This document shows positions 28,349 through 37,745 of a DNA stretch of 64,000 nt, piece by piece (the stretch's first letter is position 1; each line of letters starts with the position of its first letter). Source of the DNA: Sulfitobacter faviae (lineage in GTDB: Bacteria > Pseudomonadota > Alphaproteobacteria > Rhodobacterales > Rhodobacteraceae). The position numbers were made by a program, and so were the translations under genes. Location: NCBI RefSeq assembly GCF_029870955.1, contig NZ_PGFQ01000001.1:2232001-2296000 (forward strand). Reading direction: 5' to 3'. The notes under the pieces are model-generated. The model made no database searches. It saw only the letters and a list, made by a program, of their open reading frames with translations, and was not told the origin of the DNA.

Positions 28349-30049
28349 ATGCCCAAGAACGTTCTTTTCATCATGTGCGACCAGCTTCGCTGGGATTACC
28401 TCTCCTGCACCGGCCATCCGCATCTGCACACGCCGCATATCGATGCGTTGGCCGCGCGCGGGGTGCTTTTTGACCGCGCCTATGTGCAATCGCCGATTTG
28501 CGGCCCCTCGCGCATGTCGTTCTATACGGGCCGCTATGTCAGCTCGCATGGGTCAACTTGGAATGGCATCCCCCTGAAGGTGGGGGAGATGACGCTGGGC
28601 GACCATCTGCGCCCCTTGGGTGTGCGCACGGCGCTTTGCGGCAAGACCCATATGGCCGCCGATATCGAAGGGCTGCGCCGCCTTGGCCTGTCGCCCGACA
28701 GCGAGATTGGCGTGCTGATTTCGGAATGCGGGTTCGAACCCTATGAGCGTGACGACGGCCTGCACCCCGACGGCGGGCCCTACGCCCGCAACTCCGCCTA
28801 TGACGCGCATATGAAGGACCGCGGGTGGCAGGATGAGAACCCCTGGCATTCCGTCGCCAACAGCGCCGAGGACGCAGAGGGCAATATCCTGAGCGGCTGG
28901 TTTCTGGACCACGCCGACAAACCGGCCCGCGCGGCGGGTGAAGATAGTGAGACACCCTATATCACGGGCCGCGCCATGGATTTCATCCGCGAGGCCGGCG
29001 ATCAGCCGTGGTGCCTGCACCTGAGCTATATCAAACCGCATTGGCCCTATATCGTCCCCGCGCCCTACCATGATCTCTATGGGCCTGAGCGCCATCTGGA
29101 CCCGGTGCGCAGCGCGGCGGAAAAGCGCGACCCGCATCCCGTCTATGGCGCATTCATGCAGGAGCGCGTCTCTCAAGCCTTTGCCGATGATGCCACCCGA
29201 AGCCGGGTTCTGACCGCCTATATGGGGCTGATCAAACAGCTCGACGACCAGATCGGCCGGCTGATGGCGTTCCTGACCGAAGAGGGGGTCGCGGATGACA
29301 CGATGATTGTCTTCACCTCGGATCACGGCGATTACCTTGGCGACCACTGGATGGGGGAGAAAGAGCTTTTTCACGACCCCTCCGCGCGCATCCCGATGAT
29401 CGTCGTCGACCCTAGCCCCGAGGCCGATGCGACCCGCGGCGCAAAATCCTCGGCACTGGTCGAGGCGATCGACGTGGTGCCCACCATCCTTGATTATTTC
29501 GGCGGCGCCGCCGTGCCGCATATCATCGAAGGCCGATCCCTCTTGCCGCTGCTACATGGCAAGGCCGAAGGGCTGCGCGATTTCGTGGTCTCGGAATACG
29601 ACTACGCGCAGCGCGACGTGCGCAAACGCTTGGGGGTCGAGGTGAAGGACGCCAAGCTGACGATGCTCTTCGACGGGCGGTGGAAATACGTCTTTGCCGA
29701 AGGGTTCGGCCCGATGCTGTTCGATCTTGAAAGCGATCCCGATGAGTTGGTCGATCTGGGGGCCGACCCCGCCCACGCGCCTGAGCGCGCGCGGCTGGAG
29801 CAACTGCTGTTTCGCTGGACGCGCCGTACCGCTCAGCGCACCACCATCACCGACGCCAAGATTGCAGCCAGCGATGCCACGATGGGCGAGGCGACGGCGG
29901 GTATTCTAATCGGCTACCGGAATGAGGATGAGTTGCGCGAGGTTTTGGCGGCGGCGGGGAAAGGTGGTGGGGGTGAGGCCGGCCGCGCCCGCGCCGCCAT
30001 GCCTGAACTTAAGCTGCTCTTAAAACGTCAGCCTGCAGCGCCCCGCTGA
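28349..30049 (+). CDS. Sulfatase-superfamily hydrolase (arylsulfatase or phosphonate monoester hydrolase)
   Basis: A 566-residue alkaline-phosphatase-fold enzyme. The formylglycine site CGPSR (residues 51-55, Cys type) lies in SPICGPSRMSFYTGR. Metal ligands appear as MCDQLRWDYL at the N-terminus and FTSDHGDYLGDHW in the middle. It lacks a signal peptide and is therefore probably cytoplasmic, so activity would need a formylglycine-generating enzyme elsewhere. The C-terminal part (SEYDYAQRDVRKRLG, DGRWKYV) resembles phosphonate monoester hydrolases more than choline sulfatases. Its last 22 bases overlap the convergent amidohydrolase. Confidence 0.88.
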   Translation: MPKNVLFIMCDQLRWDYLSCTGHPHLHTPHIDALAARGVLFDRAYVQSPICGPSRMSFYTGRYVSSHGSTWNGIPLKVGEMTLGDHLRPLGVRTALCGKTHMAADIEGLRRLGLSPDSEIGVLISECGFEPYERDDGLHPDGGPYARNSAYDAHMKDRGWQDENPWHSVANSAEDAEGNILSGWFLDHADKPARAAGEDSETPYITGRAMDFIREAGDQPWCLHLSYIKPHWPYIVPAPYHDLYGPERHLDPVRSAAEKRDPHPVYGAFMQERVSQAFADDATRSRVLTAYMGLIKQLDDQIGRLMAFLTEEGVADDTMIVFTSDHGDYLGDHWMGEKELFHDPSARIPMIVVDPSPEADATRGAKSSALVEAIDVVPTILDYFGGAAVPHIIEGRSLLPLLHGKAEGLRDFVVSEYDYAQRDVRKRLGVEVKDAKLTMLFDGRWKYVFAEGFGPMLFDLESDPDELVDLGADPAHAPERARLEQLLFRWTRRTAQRTTITDAKIAASDATMGEATAGILIGYRNEDELREVLAAAGKGGGGEAGRARAAMPELKLLLKRQPAAPR

Positions 30050-31715
30050 AACGTGATCTGACCGTCCATGACCACCGCAATCGCATTCACATCGGTGACC
30101 GCCTCGGCAGGGCATTGGGTCAGATCATGGCTCAGAACCGCGATGTCAGCGTCCATGCCCTCTGCCAGCCGCCCCCGCCTGTCCTCGGCGAACTCCGCCC
30201 AAGCGTTGTCGCGGGTATAGCTGGCGAGGGTGTCTTGCAGGCTTTGCGCTTGATCTGGCCACGTCTCTCCAAGGTCCAGCGGCGCGATGGCGGCTTTGAC
30301 CGTGGCCATCACATCCACCGGGATCACGGGCCAGTCGGTCGAAAAAATGACCTTGGCCCCTGTCTCCCGAATGGTTTGCCATGCATAGGCGCCTTCGATC
30401 TGCTGGGGATGGATGTAGTTGCCCACCCCAGAAGGCGGAAAGATATGGCCGCGGGGGCGTGCCCGGGCTGGAGGGAGGCCACGATGCCCAAGGCGGCAAG
30501 CCGGGGAATGTCGTCGGGGTGGATCACTTCGATATGCTCGATCCGGTGGCGGCTGTCCCGTTTGCCATTTGCCTTTTGGGCAGCCTCGAAAGCGTCGATG
30601 GTGCGGCGCACGGCGGCATCGCCGATGGCATGGACAGCGATCTGAAACCCTAGCCGATCCGCTTCGACACAGGCCGCGACGAAATGCTCTTGGGTGAAAA
30701 CCTCATCGCCGCAATTGCCGTCTTTGCCCATTTTGCCCGGATAGGGCTGAAGCATCAGCGCGGTGCCGCTTTCGATCACCCCGTCGATGAACATTTTGAC
30801 GTGGCTACAGCGGACCTTATCGCCTTGAAAATCGGCGCGCAGGGCAGGGGCTTCGCGGGCCAGCCGCGCAACGGGGTCCGTGCCTTTGAGGTGAAAGGGG
30901 ACAAGACAGCGACAGAGCAGGCGGCCCTCGGCCTCCAACTCGGACAGGAGTTCGAGTTGATAGCGGTTGCCGTCCATCAGATGCAGACCGGTGATGCCCT
31001 GCGCCGCGCAATGGGCCAGCCCGCGTGCGATGACATCCTTGTCCATCTCACGTTCTGCCGGTGTGGCGGGCGGCTCGGGGTCGCGCCCGGCGGTGAGACC
31101 CAGCATATCGCGGCCGCCATATCGGGTGAGCGACAGGATCGGACTATAGGCGCCGGGCTCAAGCAATTCGCCGCTGGCAAGCCCGTCATCCCCCATCACG
31201 ATCTCGGAGCCTGCATCGACCGTGCCGCCTTGCAACAGCCCCGCCGCCTCTAATGCCGCGGTATTGGCCCAGACGGTGTGATGGTCCGGGGCGAACATCG
31301 CCAGCGGGCGGTCGGGCAGGATGGCGTCGAGATCATGGCGGGTGAGGGTCTTGCCGGTGCCCAGAATGCCGTAATCCGCCATGACGCAGAACAGCATCTT
31401 ATCCTCGGGGTTGGCCTCGGCATAGGGCAGGATGGCTTGGCGCATGTCCTCCAGCCCGGTGATGCCGTAGAGGCTGAGATATTCCAGTTCGACCGATCCG
31501 CCAAAAAGATGCACATGGCTGTCGATGAACCCGGGCAGCACCGTGCCGCCCTGCGCGTCGATCACCTTGGTCGTTGGGCCGATCAGCACCATGATCTGAG
31601 CGTCTGATCCGACCGCCGCAATCTTGTTGCCGGTGATGGCCAGAGCGCTGGCATGAGGCTGGTCCGGATCGAAGGTGACCAACGCGCCGTTATGGATGAC
31701 GATATCTGCCGACAT
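30028..31715 (-). CDS. YtcJ-type amidohydrolase, one base missing
   Basis: Metal-dependent hydrolase of the amidohydrolase-3 (YtcJ/exoenzyme regulatory) group, with unknown substrate. The first metal motif is FIDSHVHLFGG, and the later AVHAIGDAAVRRTIDAF and HRIEHIEVIHPDD blocks carry further ligands. The frame breaks at the plus-strand G run 30453-30457. One more base gives GHIFPPSGVGNYIHPQQ and continues to 30028 through FSTDWPV (final Asp), for about 562 residues. The start ATG 31715 is only 93 bp from the IS21 end, so the native upstream region may be missing. Confidence 0.88.
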
Positions 31716-31740
31716 GGGCTTGAAGTCCTTATTGCGATGC

Positions 31741-31764
31741 GCGCCCCGACCAAGGCCGGGGCGC
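31741..31764 (-). terminator. GC hairpin left of the IS21 end
   Basis: Inverted repeat GCGCCCCG against CGGGGCGC with an eight-base loop. On the minus strand it lies after a TAA at 31793-31795 and before the amidohydrolase start. Its position suits a terminator or mRNA-stabilising stem after an upstream gene that the IS21 element has removed. Confidence 0.4.
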
Positions 31765-31807
31765 AATGTGTGTATCGAGCCGGGTTGGCGTTACTTCTGA
31801 AGGTCGG

Positions 31808-31837
31808 TGTTGATTGTCACTGAGAACTGACCCGGTA
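31808..31837 (+). repeat. IS21 terminal inverted repeat, left
   Basis: Thirty bases beginning TGTTGATTGTCACTG and identical to the reverse complement of 34274-34303. The base immediately outside follows the short 3' stub of a disrupted gene. Confidence 0.93.
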
Positions 31838-31879
31838 TTTTCACCGAGATTTGACCCACCCTCAGTTATGCGTCGTGGT

Positions 31880-32671
31880 CTATGATGCGGTCAATGTTTT
31901 GGCCTCCTTTGCAGTTTTCTTTGCTGCCTCAGAACTGACCTTGAAGCGGTAGCTGTCGTTTCCGGTTTCGAGGATGTGGCAGCGGTGGGTAAGCCGATCC
32001 AAGAGAGCGGTGGTCATCTTTGCATCCCCGAAGACCTGCGCCCATTCTGAGAAGCTAAGGTTGGTGGTGATGATCACACTGGTGCGCTCATAGAGCTTAC
32101 TGAGCAGATGGAAGAGCAGCGCCCCGCCAGATGAACTGAACGGCAGGTAGCCGAGTTCGTCCAAAATGACCAAGTCGACCTTCGTCAGCGTCTCAGCCAG
32201 TTTCCCTGCCTTTCCAAGCGCCTTCTCCTGTTCCAACGCATTGACCAATTCTACGGTCGAGAAGAAGCGGACCTTGCGCCTGTGGTGCTCAATCGCTTGG
32301 ACGCCAATTGCAGTGGCCGTGTGGCTCTTGCCCGTTCCGGGACCGCCGATCAAAACGACATTTTCGGCCGCTTCGATAAACTCGCATCGATGTAGCTGCC
32401 GCACTGTCGCTTCGTTGACCTCACTCGATGCAAAGTCGAAGCCCGTCAGATCCTTGTATGCGGGGAAGCGGGCGACTTTCGTGTGGTAGGCGATAGACCG
32501 TACCTCGCGTTCGGCGATCTCAGCCTTGAGCAGCTGTGACAGCATTGGTGTGGCAGCTTCGAACGCTGGCGCGCCCTGGGCGACCAAGTCTTCAATCGCA
32601 TTTGCCATGCCGTACAGCTTGAGACTGCGTAGCATGATCACGATAGAAGCTCCTGCTGGGTCATGACGCAT
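31880..32671 (-). CDS. istB: IS21 transposition helper ATPase IstB
   Basis: AAA+ ATPase of 263 residues that activates the IstA integrase and selects target DNA. Walker A is [15 protein letters not shown], Walker B is [14 protein letters not shown], and sensor-like [14 protein letters not shown] follows. Start ATG 32671 lies ten bases upstream of the istA stop on the coding strand, so the genes overlap; an internal ATG ([11 protein letters not shown]) at 32635 is the alternative. It looks intact. Confidence 0.93.
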   Translation of the reverse strand: MRHDPAGASIVIMLRSLKLYGMANAIEDLVAQGAPAFEAATPMLSQLLKAEIAEREVRSIAYHTKVARFPAYKDLTGFDFASSEVNEATVRQLHRCEFIEAAENVVLIGGPGTGKSHTATAIGVQAIEHHRRKVRFFSTVELVNALEQEKALGKAGKLAETLTKVDLVILDELGYLPFSSSGGALLFHLLSKLYERTSVIITTNLSFSEWAQVFGDAKMTTALLDRLTHRCHILETGNDSYRFKVSSEAAKKTAKEAKTLTAS

Positions 32672-34190
32672 GGCGCTTCTCCTTAGTCTGTCGCAACCCG
32701 TCATAGCGATCGACGTTGGCCTCTGGCGTTGACTGCAATGCCAGTGCGTCCGGCGGATCGACCTCGGGGTGATCTGTCGGTCTGCGGTCGATCAATCGAT
32801 GCAACAGGTTCAGGATGTGCGTCTTGGTGGGGACGCCCGCTTCAAGTGCCAGCTCCACTGCGCACAAAACGTCATCTTCGTTGTGCTGAAGGACCAGAGA
32901 CAGAATGTCGACCATCTCTCGGTCACCGCCTTCTTTACGCAGCATGTGATCCTGAAGTTGCCGGAAGGCATCCGGCATCTCCGTGAACGGCGCACCATTG
33001 CGTAAGGCACCTGGTTTGCGTTGGATGACAGCGAGATAGTGACGCCACTCATAGATGACCTTGCCGGGCTTGCGATGAGATCGCTCGATGATCCGCGCAT
33101 GCTCGCAAACCGTTTGCCCTTCAGCGACCACGACCAGCCGTTCGGGATAAACATGCAAACTGACACGTCGGTTCGCGAAGCTGGCGGGAACGCTGTAGCG
33201 ATTGCGTTCGAACGTGATCAGGCATGTGGGTGACACACGCTTACTGTGTTCGATAAAGCCATCGAATGCCGGCGGCAGTGCCATCAGCGTGGGCTTCTCG
33301 GCCTCCCACACGTCAGCGATGGACCCCGGCAAAGCCTTGTGCGGTGTCTCTGCCCAAAGGGCGATACAGCGATCTTCAAGCCATTGGTTCAGCTCGTCCA
33401 GATCGGCAAAGACCGGCATGACTTGCCACATGCGGTTGCGCGCATCCTGCACGTTCTTCTCAACCTGGCCTTTCTCCCAACCTGCGGCTGGATTGCAGAA
33501 CTCGGGCTCAAACACGTAGTGGCTGGCCATAGCCTTGAAGCGTGCATTGACGTCCCGCTGCTTGCCTCTGCCCACACGATCAACGGCGGTCTTCATATTG
33601 TCATAGATCCCGCGACCAGGCACGCCGCCGAAGACGCGGAATGCATGCCAGTGGGCGTCAAACAGCATCTCGTGCGTTTGCAGCGGGTAGGCCCGCACCA
33701 AGAAAGCGCGGCTGTGTGACAGTTTGATATGCGCGACCTGAAGTTTGGCGCGCTCACCGCCAATGTTGGCCCAGTCCTCGCTCCAATCGAATTGGAAGGC
33801 TTCGCCGGGCGCGAACACCAAAGGCACGTAGGTGCCGCGCCCCGTCGTCTGTTCCGCTCGATGCCGATCTTCACGCCATGCCCGGGCGAAAGCTGCTACG
33901 CGTTCATAGGAGCCATCATATCCCAGCTTCACCAGATCAGCATGCATTTGCTTCACTGTCCGCCGCTCTTTGCGTGACTTCCGCGTCTGGATTAAAAGCC
34001 AGGCTGACAGCCGATCCGAATAGGGATCCAGCTTGCTTGGACGCTTGGGCGTCTTGAACTGCGGTTCCACCGCACCTTCACGCAGATACTTCTTTATCGT
34101 GTTCCGAGACAAACCCGTCCGCCGGGCAATCTCCCTGATTGGCATCTTGTCACGCAATGCCCAGCGTCGAATGACACTCAAAAATCCCAT
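32661..34190 (-). CDS. istA: IS21 transposase IstA
   Basis: DDE transposase of 509 residues. The N-terminal helix-turn-helix ([19 protein letters not shown]) precedes the integrase core, whose acidic residues lie in [17 protein letters not shown] and the GQVEKNVQ region. ATG 34190 ([17 protein letters not shown]) gives the family N-terminus. The frame is intact, so the element may still be mobile. Confidence 0.93.
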   Translation of the reverse strand: MGFLSVIRRWALRDKMPIREIARRTGLSRNTIKKYLREGAVEPQFKTPKRPSKLDPYSDRLSAWLLIQTRKSRKERRTVKQMHADLVKLGYDGSYERVAAFARAWREDRHRAEQTTGRGTYVPLVFAPGEAFQFDWSEDWANIGGERAKLQVAHIKLSHSRAFLVRAYPLQTHEMLFDAHWHAFRVFGGVPGRGIYDNMKTAVDRVGRGKQRDVNARFKAMASHYVFEPEFCNPAAGWEKGQVEKNVQDARNRMWQVMPVFADLDELNQWLEDRCIALWAETPHKALPGSIADVWEAEKPTLMALPPAFDGFIEHSKRVSPTCLITFERNRYSVPASFANRRVSLHVYPERLVVVAEGQTVCEHARIIERSHRKPGKVIYEWRHYLAVIQRKPGALRNGAPFTEMPDAFRQLQDHMLRKEGGDREMVDILSLVLQHNEDDVLCAVELALEAGVPTKTHILNLLHRLIDRRPTDHPEVDPPDALALQSTPEANVDRYDGLRQTKEKRHAS

Positions 34191-34273
34191 GTCGATCACT
34201 CCAAATCCCCCCAACCAAAACCGTCGGGGAAGTGTGTTCACATGGGTCAATTCTCAGTGACAATTTATGGGGC

Positions 34274-34303
34274 TACCGGGTCAGTTCTCAGTGACAATCA
34301 ACA
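34274..34303 (-). repeat. IS21 terminal inverted repeat, right
   Basis: Exact reverse complement of 31808-31837. The next base (34304) is inside an IS3-type transposase gene, in register with the second copy of that gene at 35172. Confidence 0.93.
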
Positions 34304-34674
34304 GCGGTGAGCAACCGGATGAAGCGCGACCTGGCAATCCGGGCATTGAAAATGGCTGTTGCGCTGCGGCAGCCGCCCAAGGGCTGCATCCATCACACCG
34401 ATCGTGGGTCGCAATATTGTTCGCACGACTACCAGAAGCTTCTGCGCCACCATGGGTTCATGGTATCGATGAGCGGCAAGGGCAATTGTTATGACAACTC
34501 TGCCGTCGAGACCTTCTTCAAGACGATCAAGGCAGAGCTGATCTGGCGGAGACCATGGCATACGCGAAGAGAAGCAGAGCTGGCCATCTTCCAATACATC
34601 AACGGCTTCTACAATCCGCGAAGGCGGCACTCAGCACTGGGTTGGAAAAGCCCGGTCGCTTTCGAAAGGAAAGT
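34304..34674 (+). repeat. 371-bp direct repeat, copy 1
   Basis: Matches 35172-35542 at a constant offset of 868 bp with, by eye, one substitution. It is internal to the IS3-type transposase gene. The two copies could recombine and delete the 868 bp between them. Confidence 0.9.
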
Positions 34675-34681
34675 GGCCTAA
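34304..34681 (+). pseudogene. IS3-type transposase OrfB, C-terminal fragment (copy 1)
   Basis: About 125 residues of the integrase core of an IS3-family OrfB: KGCIHHTDRGSQYCSHDY (second Asp), GNCYDNSAVETFFKTIKAEL (catalytic Glu) and the C-terminal NPRRRHSALGWKSPV. The 5' part, with the first catalytic Asp, is missing because the IS21 end cuts the gene at 34304. The TAA at 34679 is the normal end. Bases 34304-34674 are repeated at 35172-35542 with one visible difference (T at about 34401 against C). Confidence 0.9.
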
Positions 34682-34742
34682 ACGAGCACGTGGGGCGGCA
34701 CAAAAACGCGACAGGTCCAGTCACGCCTTCTGCGCCAAGCGG

Positions 34743-35567
34743 ATGTGTGACGTGCTGGGTGTCAGCTCACGCGGCCTGCGCGCCTATCGCAACCGCCCTG
34801 CCAGCCAAAGACAGAGGACTGACATGGTCGTGCTGGCCCACATCAAGGAGCAATCCCGTCTAAGCTTGGGCAGCTATGGACGACCGAGGATGACGGAAGA
34901 ATTGAAAGAGCTGGGCTTGAATGTCGGCCATCGTCGGGTTGGCAGATTGATGCGTGAGAATGGCATACGGGTCGAGAGATCGAAGAGATACAAGGTGACA
35001 ACGGATAGTAATCACGCCTTCAACATTGCGCCCAACCTGCTGAACCGTGACTTCCAGGCGGAGGGACCCAATCAGAAGTGGGCAGGTGACATCAGCTATG
35101 TGTGGACCCGTGAAGGGTGGTTGTATCTCGCGGTTATCCTCGATCTGCATTCACGCCGGGTGATCGGTTGGGCGGTGAGCAACCGGATGAAGCGCGACCT
35201 GGCAATCCGGGCATTGAAAATGGCTGTTGCGCTGCGGCAGCCGCCCAAGGGCTGCATCCATCACACCGACCGTGGGTCGCAATATTGTTCGCACGACTAC
35301 CAGAAGCTTCTGCGCCACCATGGGTTCATGGTATCGATGAGCGGCAAGGGCAATTGTTATGACAACTCTGCCGTCGAGACCTTCTTCAAGACGATCAAGG
35401 CAGAGCTGATCTGGCGGAGACCATGGCATACGCGAAGAGAAGCAGAGCTGGCCATCTTCCAATACATCAACGGCTTCTACAATCCGCGAAGGCGGCACTC
35501 AGCACTGGGTTGGAAAAGCCCGGTCGCTTTCGAAAGGAAAGTCGCGTCAGGTCCACTTAAGCCGTAA
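34743..35567 (+). pseudogene. IS3-type transposase OrfB, nearly complete but end-altered (copy 2)
   Basis: The helix-turn-helix-like N-terminus (MCDVLGVSSRGLRAYRNRP), the HTH_21 region (YGRPRMTEELKELGLNVGHR) and a DDE core with all three acidic positions (WAGDISYV, HHTDRGSQ, NSAVETFF) are present in 274 residues. The native upstream OrfA is absent, and the sequence before it is the tail of copy 1. After AFERKV the frame leaves that of copy 1: about 33 bp including the normal stop are missing, so it reads on as ASGPLKP. Probably inactive without OrfA. Confidence 0.8.
35172..35542 (+). repeat. 371-bp direct repeat, copy 2
   Basis: Second copy of 34304-34674. Just after each copy a similar CAGGTCCA occurs (around 34720 and 35550). 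It probably marks the right terminus of the original IS3-type element. Confidence 0.88.
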
Positions 35568-35574
35568 ACACGTT

Positions 35575-36063
35575 CAGGAAACACCGAAGGGGCGCCGGCT
35601 ATTCTTTAGGCGGCAGAAAACGGATAATCCCGTCAGTCTTCCTGTTACCGAAGCCTTGGGGCGCCTAATTGATGCACTCCCCCAAGATCAAGAGCTCCTG
35701 GTCACCTCGCTGACAGGAGAACCGTTAAAGGCCTTGCGTGCTTCCCAGATTATTCGGGATATCAAGATCAGGCATAACGAAAAGGTTGAGCAAGGTTTGC
35801 TGCCGGTCCGCATTCGCGATGAACTACGGCCCTACGATATGCGGGGAACTGCCGCTACGGCGCTATTGCGAGCGGGGTGTTCTTTAAATGAGATTGCAGT
35901 CACCATGGGATGGGGCCTCCGTCATGCTTCCAACGTGATCGAACGCTATGCCGCGTTGGTTCCCGAAGTCACAGACGAGGTCCACAAGAAACTGCTCAAG
36001 GCTAAGCGCAAAGATGCGAAGGCTAAGCGCAAGCATGAGAAAAAAGCTGAAAAGCCGAAATGA
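35575..36063 (+). pseudogene. Tyrosine recombinase (phage/ICE integrase), 3' fragment
   Basis: About 160 residues of the C-terminal catalytic domain. The second catalytic arginine is in RPYDMRGTAATALL (Tyr where many have His), MGW follows, and the nucleophilic tyrosine is in NVIERYAAL. A lysine-rich tail closes the protein. The N-terminal DNA-binding domain and the first catalytic Arg are lost where the IS3-type end joins at about 35555. The frame is open through the junction without a credible start. If the IS at 36180-37408 is discounted, the gene ends only about 240 bp from the 3' end of tRNA-Cys, the usual geometry for a tRNA-targeting integrase. Confidence 0.85.
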
Positions 36064-36213
36064 TGTCTTCGTTGCGAAGGTAAACGTATGCCTTGGCCCC
36101 GCGAGGGGTTGTACATACGAACTGAAAAAAAACGGTGGAAAATGAGCCGCGTAGAGCAATCTGCGCGGTTTCGTTTGTGTGAGCTGCCCCAAACGAGTGG
36201 TCCAATTTGATTG

Positions 36214-37074
36214 TTAGTGCATTTCAGGCCGCCGGTCGACGGCCGAGATGCTCTCCGGCGCCGGTGGCCTGTAGCCCAGGGCGCTGTGAGGTCGGACTGT
36301 ATTGTAGTGACGGCGCCATCGCTCGATGAGGATCTGAGCTTCGCGGAGTGAGTAGAAGACCTCTCCGTCGAGCAGCTCGTTGCGGAACCGGGCGTCGAAG
36401 CTCTCGCAGTAACCGTTCTCCCAAGGGGAGCCGGGCTCGATGTAAGCTGTCTTCGCCCCCACTGCCTCGATCCACTCCCGCACCTTGAGCGCAACAAACT
36501 CGGGGCCATTGTCAGACCGAATGAACTCGGGCGGCCCGCGCAGGATGAACAGGTCGGTCAGAGCATCGACCACGTCGGTTGAATTGAGCTTCCTGTCGAC
36601 GCGGATGATCAGCGCCTCCTTCGTGAACTCATCGATGATATTAAGGATGCGTTAGGCGCGGCCGTCATGCGTGCGGTCCTGGACGAAGTCGTAGGACCAG
36701 ACGTGGTTGGGCCGCTCCGGCCGTAGACGGACGCAGGACCCGTCGTTGAGCCAGAGACGGCTGCGCTTCTTCTGCTTGTGCGGGACCTTCAGCCCCTCGC
36801 GTCGCCATATGCGCTCGACCCGCTTGCGGTTCACCTGCCAGCCAGCCTGGTTCAGCAGCGCCGTGATGGGGCGATATCCGTAGCGGCCATACTGGCGAGC
36901 CAGCTCGATGATATCTGCCGTCGGCTGCGCTTCGTCCGACCGCCCCTGCGGCACCTTCCGCTGGGTGGAGCGATGCTGTCCGAGCGTGCGGCAGGCGCGG
37001 CGCTCGGATACGCCAAGCGTCTGCCGCACGTGGTCGATGCACTTTTGTCGGCGCGAGGGGCTTAGAAGTTTCCC
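36214..37074 (-). pseudogene. IS3-family OrfB transposase, interrupted by an ochre stop
   Basis: Reading in the -1 frame from the slippery site at 37068-37074 gives LLSPSRRQKCIDHVRQTLGVS, then the HTH_21 region (YGRYGYRPITALLNQAGW) and the first core Asp in SYDFVQDRTHDGRA. A TAA at 36652-36654 replaces what should be an aromatic residue before RILNIIDEFTKEAL. Translation in the same frame resumes with the remaining core (IRSDNGPEFVALKV; SFDARFRNELLDGE) and ends at 36214. A single nonsense substitution therefore inactivates it. Confidence 0.88.
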
Positions 37075-37340
37075 TGTGCCGCCTCGCTCAGGATCATTTT
37101 GTCGAGGGTCAGGTCGGAGACAGCGCGCCGAAGCCGCTGGTTTTCCGCCTCGAGCTCCTTTAGCCGCTTCAGCTGATCACGGCTCATGCCACCATACTGC
37201 CTGCGCCACCGATAGTAGCTCTGCTGTGTGATACCGACCTGGCGCACCGCATCACCGATCGAAAGGCCTTGGCCTTGCAGCACCTCAACCTGGCGCAGGT
37301 TCAAGACGATGTCTTCGAACTTTTCTCGCTTTCCAGCCAT
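37062..37340 (-). CDS. IS3-family OrfA
   Basis: A 92-residue helix-turn-helix protein: QGLSIGDAVRQVGITQQSYYRWRRQ, followed by a leucine-zipper-like coiled coil (LKRLKELEAENQRLRRAVSDL). It ends QGNF-stop, and the heptamer G GGA AAC overlaps its last codons. That is a canonical -1 slippery sequence for making the OrfAB fusion. It looks intact, but the OrfB half is broken. Confidence 0.9.
   Translation of the reverse strand: MAGKREKFEDIVLNLRQVEVLQGQGLSIGDAVRQVGITQQSYYRWRRQYGGMSRDQLKRLKELEAENQRLRRAVSDLTLDKMILSEAAQGNF
37068..37074 (-). promoter_or_regulatory. Programmed -1 frameshift heptamer GGGAAAC
   Basis: In the orfA frame it reads G-GGA-AAC, matching X XXY YYZ, two codons before the orfA stop. 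The -1 frame leads directly into orfB (KLLSPSRRQK). IS3-family elements are known to use such sites. Confidence 0.65.
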
Positions 37341-37528
37341 TCTCTGGTCCTCTCCATGACGGGATCATTCTATCCCAGTTGGCGGACCACTTCAGTGGGG
37401 GCACTCCATGTGAAATAGGGGTGATCGTTGGAGGTCTTGGCCAGTGTCTTTGTAAACTGAACTGTAAACCAACAGAATTCCAAGGTCTCGATCGGCGAGC
37501 AGAATGAAGAATTGCCATAAAAATAAGG

Positions 37529-37602
37529 TGGAGGCGAGTACCGGAATCGAACCGGTGTACACGGATTTGCAATCCGCTGCGTAACCACTCCGCCAACTCG
37601 CC
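37529..37602 (-). tRNA. tRNA-Cys (GCA)
   Basis: A 74-nt cloverleaf with 7-bp acceptor stem GGCGAGU/ACUCGCC, anticodon loop UUGCAAA (anticodon GCA), T loop GGUUCGAUUCC and an encoded CCA. Its 3' end faces the mobile-element region and an integrase fragment, so it is the probable attachment site of a lost integrative element. Confidence 0.95.
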
Positions 37603-37745
37603 GACCGGTGGTTGGCGCACTGCTAACGGATCACGAAGGGGGCCGCAAGTCCCATATGCGCGCGAAAATGCGGTCAGGGCGTTGCCGCTGGCCCGGCAAT
37701 GTGGCACATCACTCTTCAGACACCCTGAACGAATGAGTTTAGCTG

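Larger units (their letters stand above)
31808..34303 (-). mobile_element. IS21-family insertion sequence, complete
   Basis: A 2496-bp element bounded by a perfect 30-bp terminal inverted repeat starting TGTTGATTGTCACTGAGAAC (31808-31837 and 34274-34303). Shorter internal repeats (GACCC/GGGTC with CTGAG/CTCAG) lie just inside each end, as usual for IS21 ends that bind multiple transposase molecules. It encodes istA and istB leftward. No target-site duplication is present: the left flank is chromosomal, while the right flank is the interior of an IS3-type transposase. The outer sequence has therefore been rearranged since insertion. Confidence 0.93.
36180..37408 (-). mobile_element. IS3-family insertion sequence with disabled transposase
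   Basis: About 1.23 kb with imperfect terminal inverted repeats: TGAGCTGCCCC...GAGTGGTCC at the left and, reverse-complemented, TGGAGTGCCCCC...AAGTGGTCC at the right. TGTG occurs at both outer edges (36178-36181 and 37409-37412), consistent with a 3-4 bp target duplication. It encodes orfA and orfB leftward, joined by a probable -1 frameshift. It separates the integrase fragment from the tRNA-Cys gene. It is a different IS3 subgroup from the fragments at 34.3-35.6 kb. Confidence 0.85.

Noticed and set aside
31716..37528. A second copy of the tRNA-Cys 3' end marking the far attachment site
   Set aside because: No match to the tRNA 3' segment was seen near the IS21 end or elsewhere in the island, so the outer boundary of the lost element cannot be fixed here.
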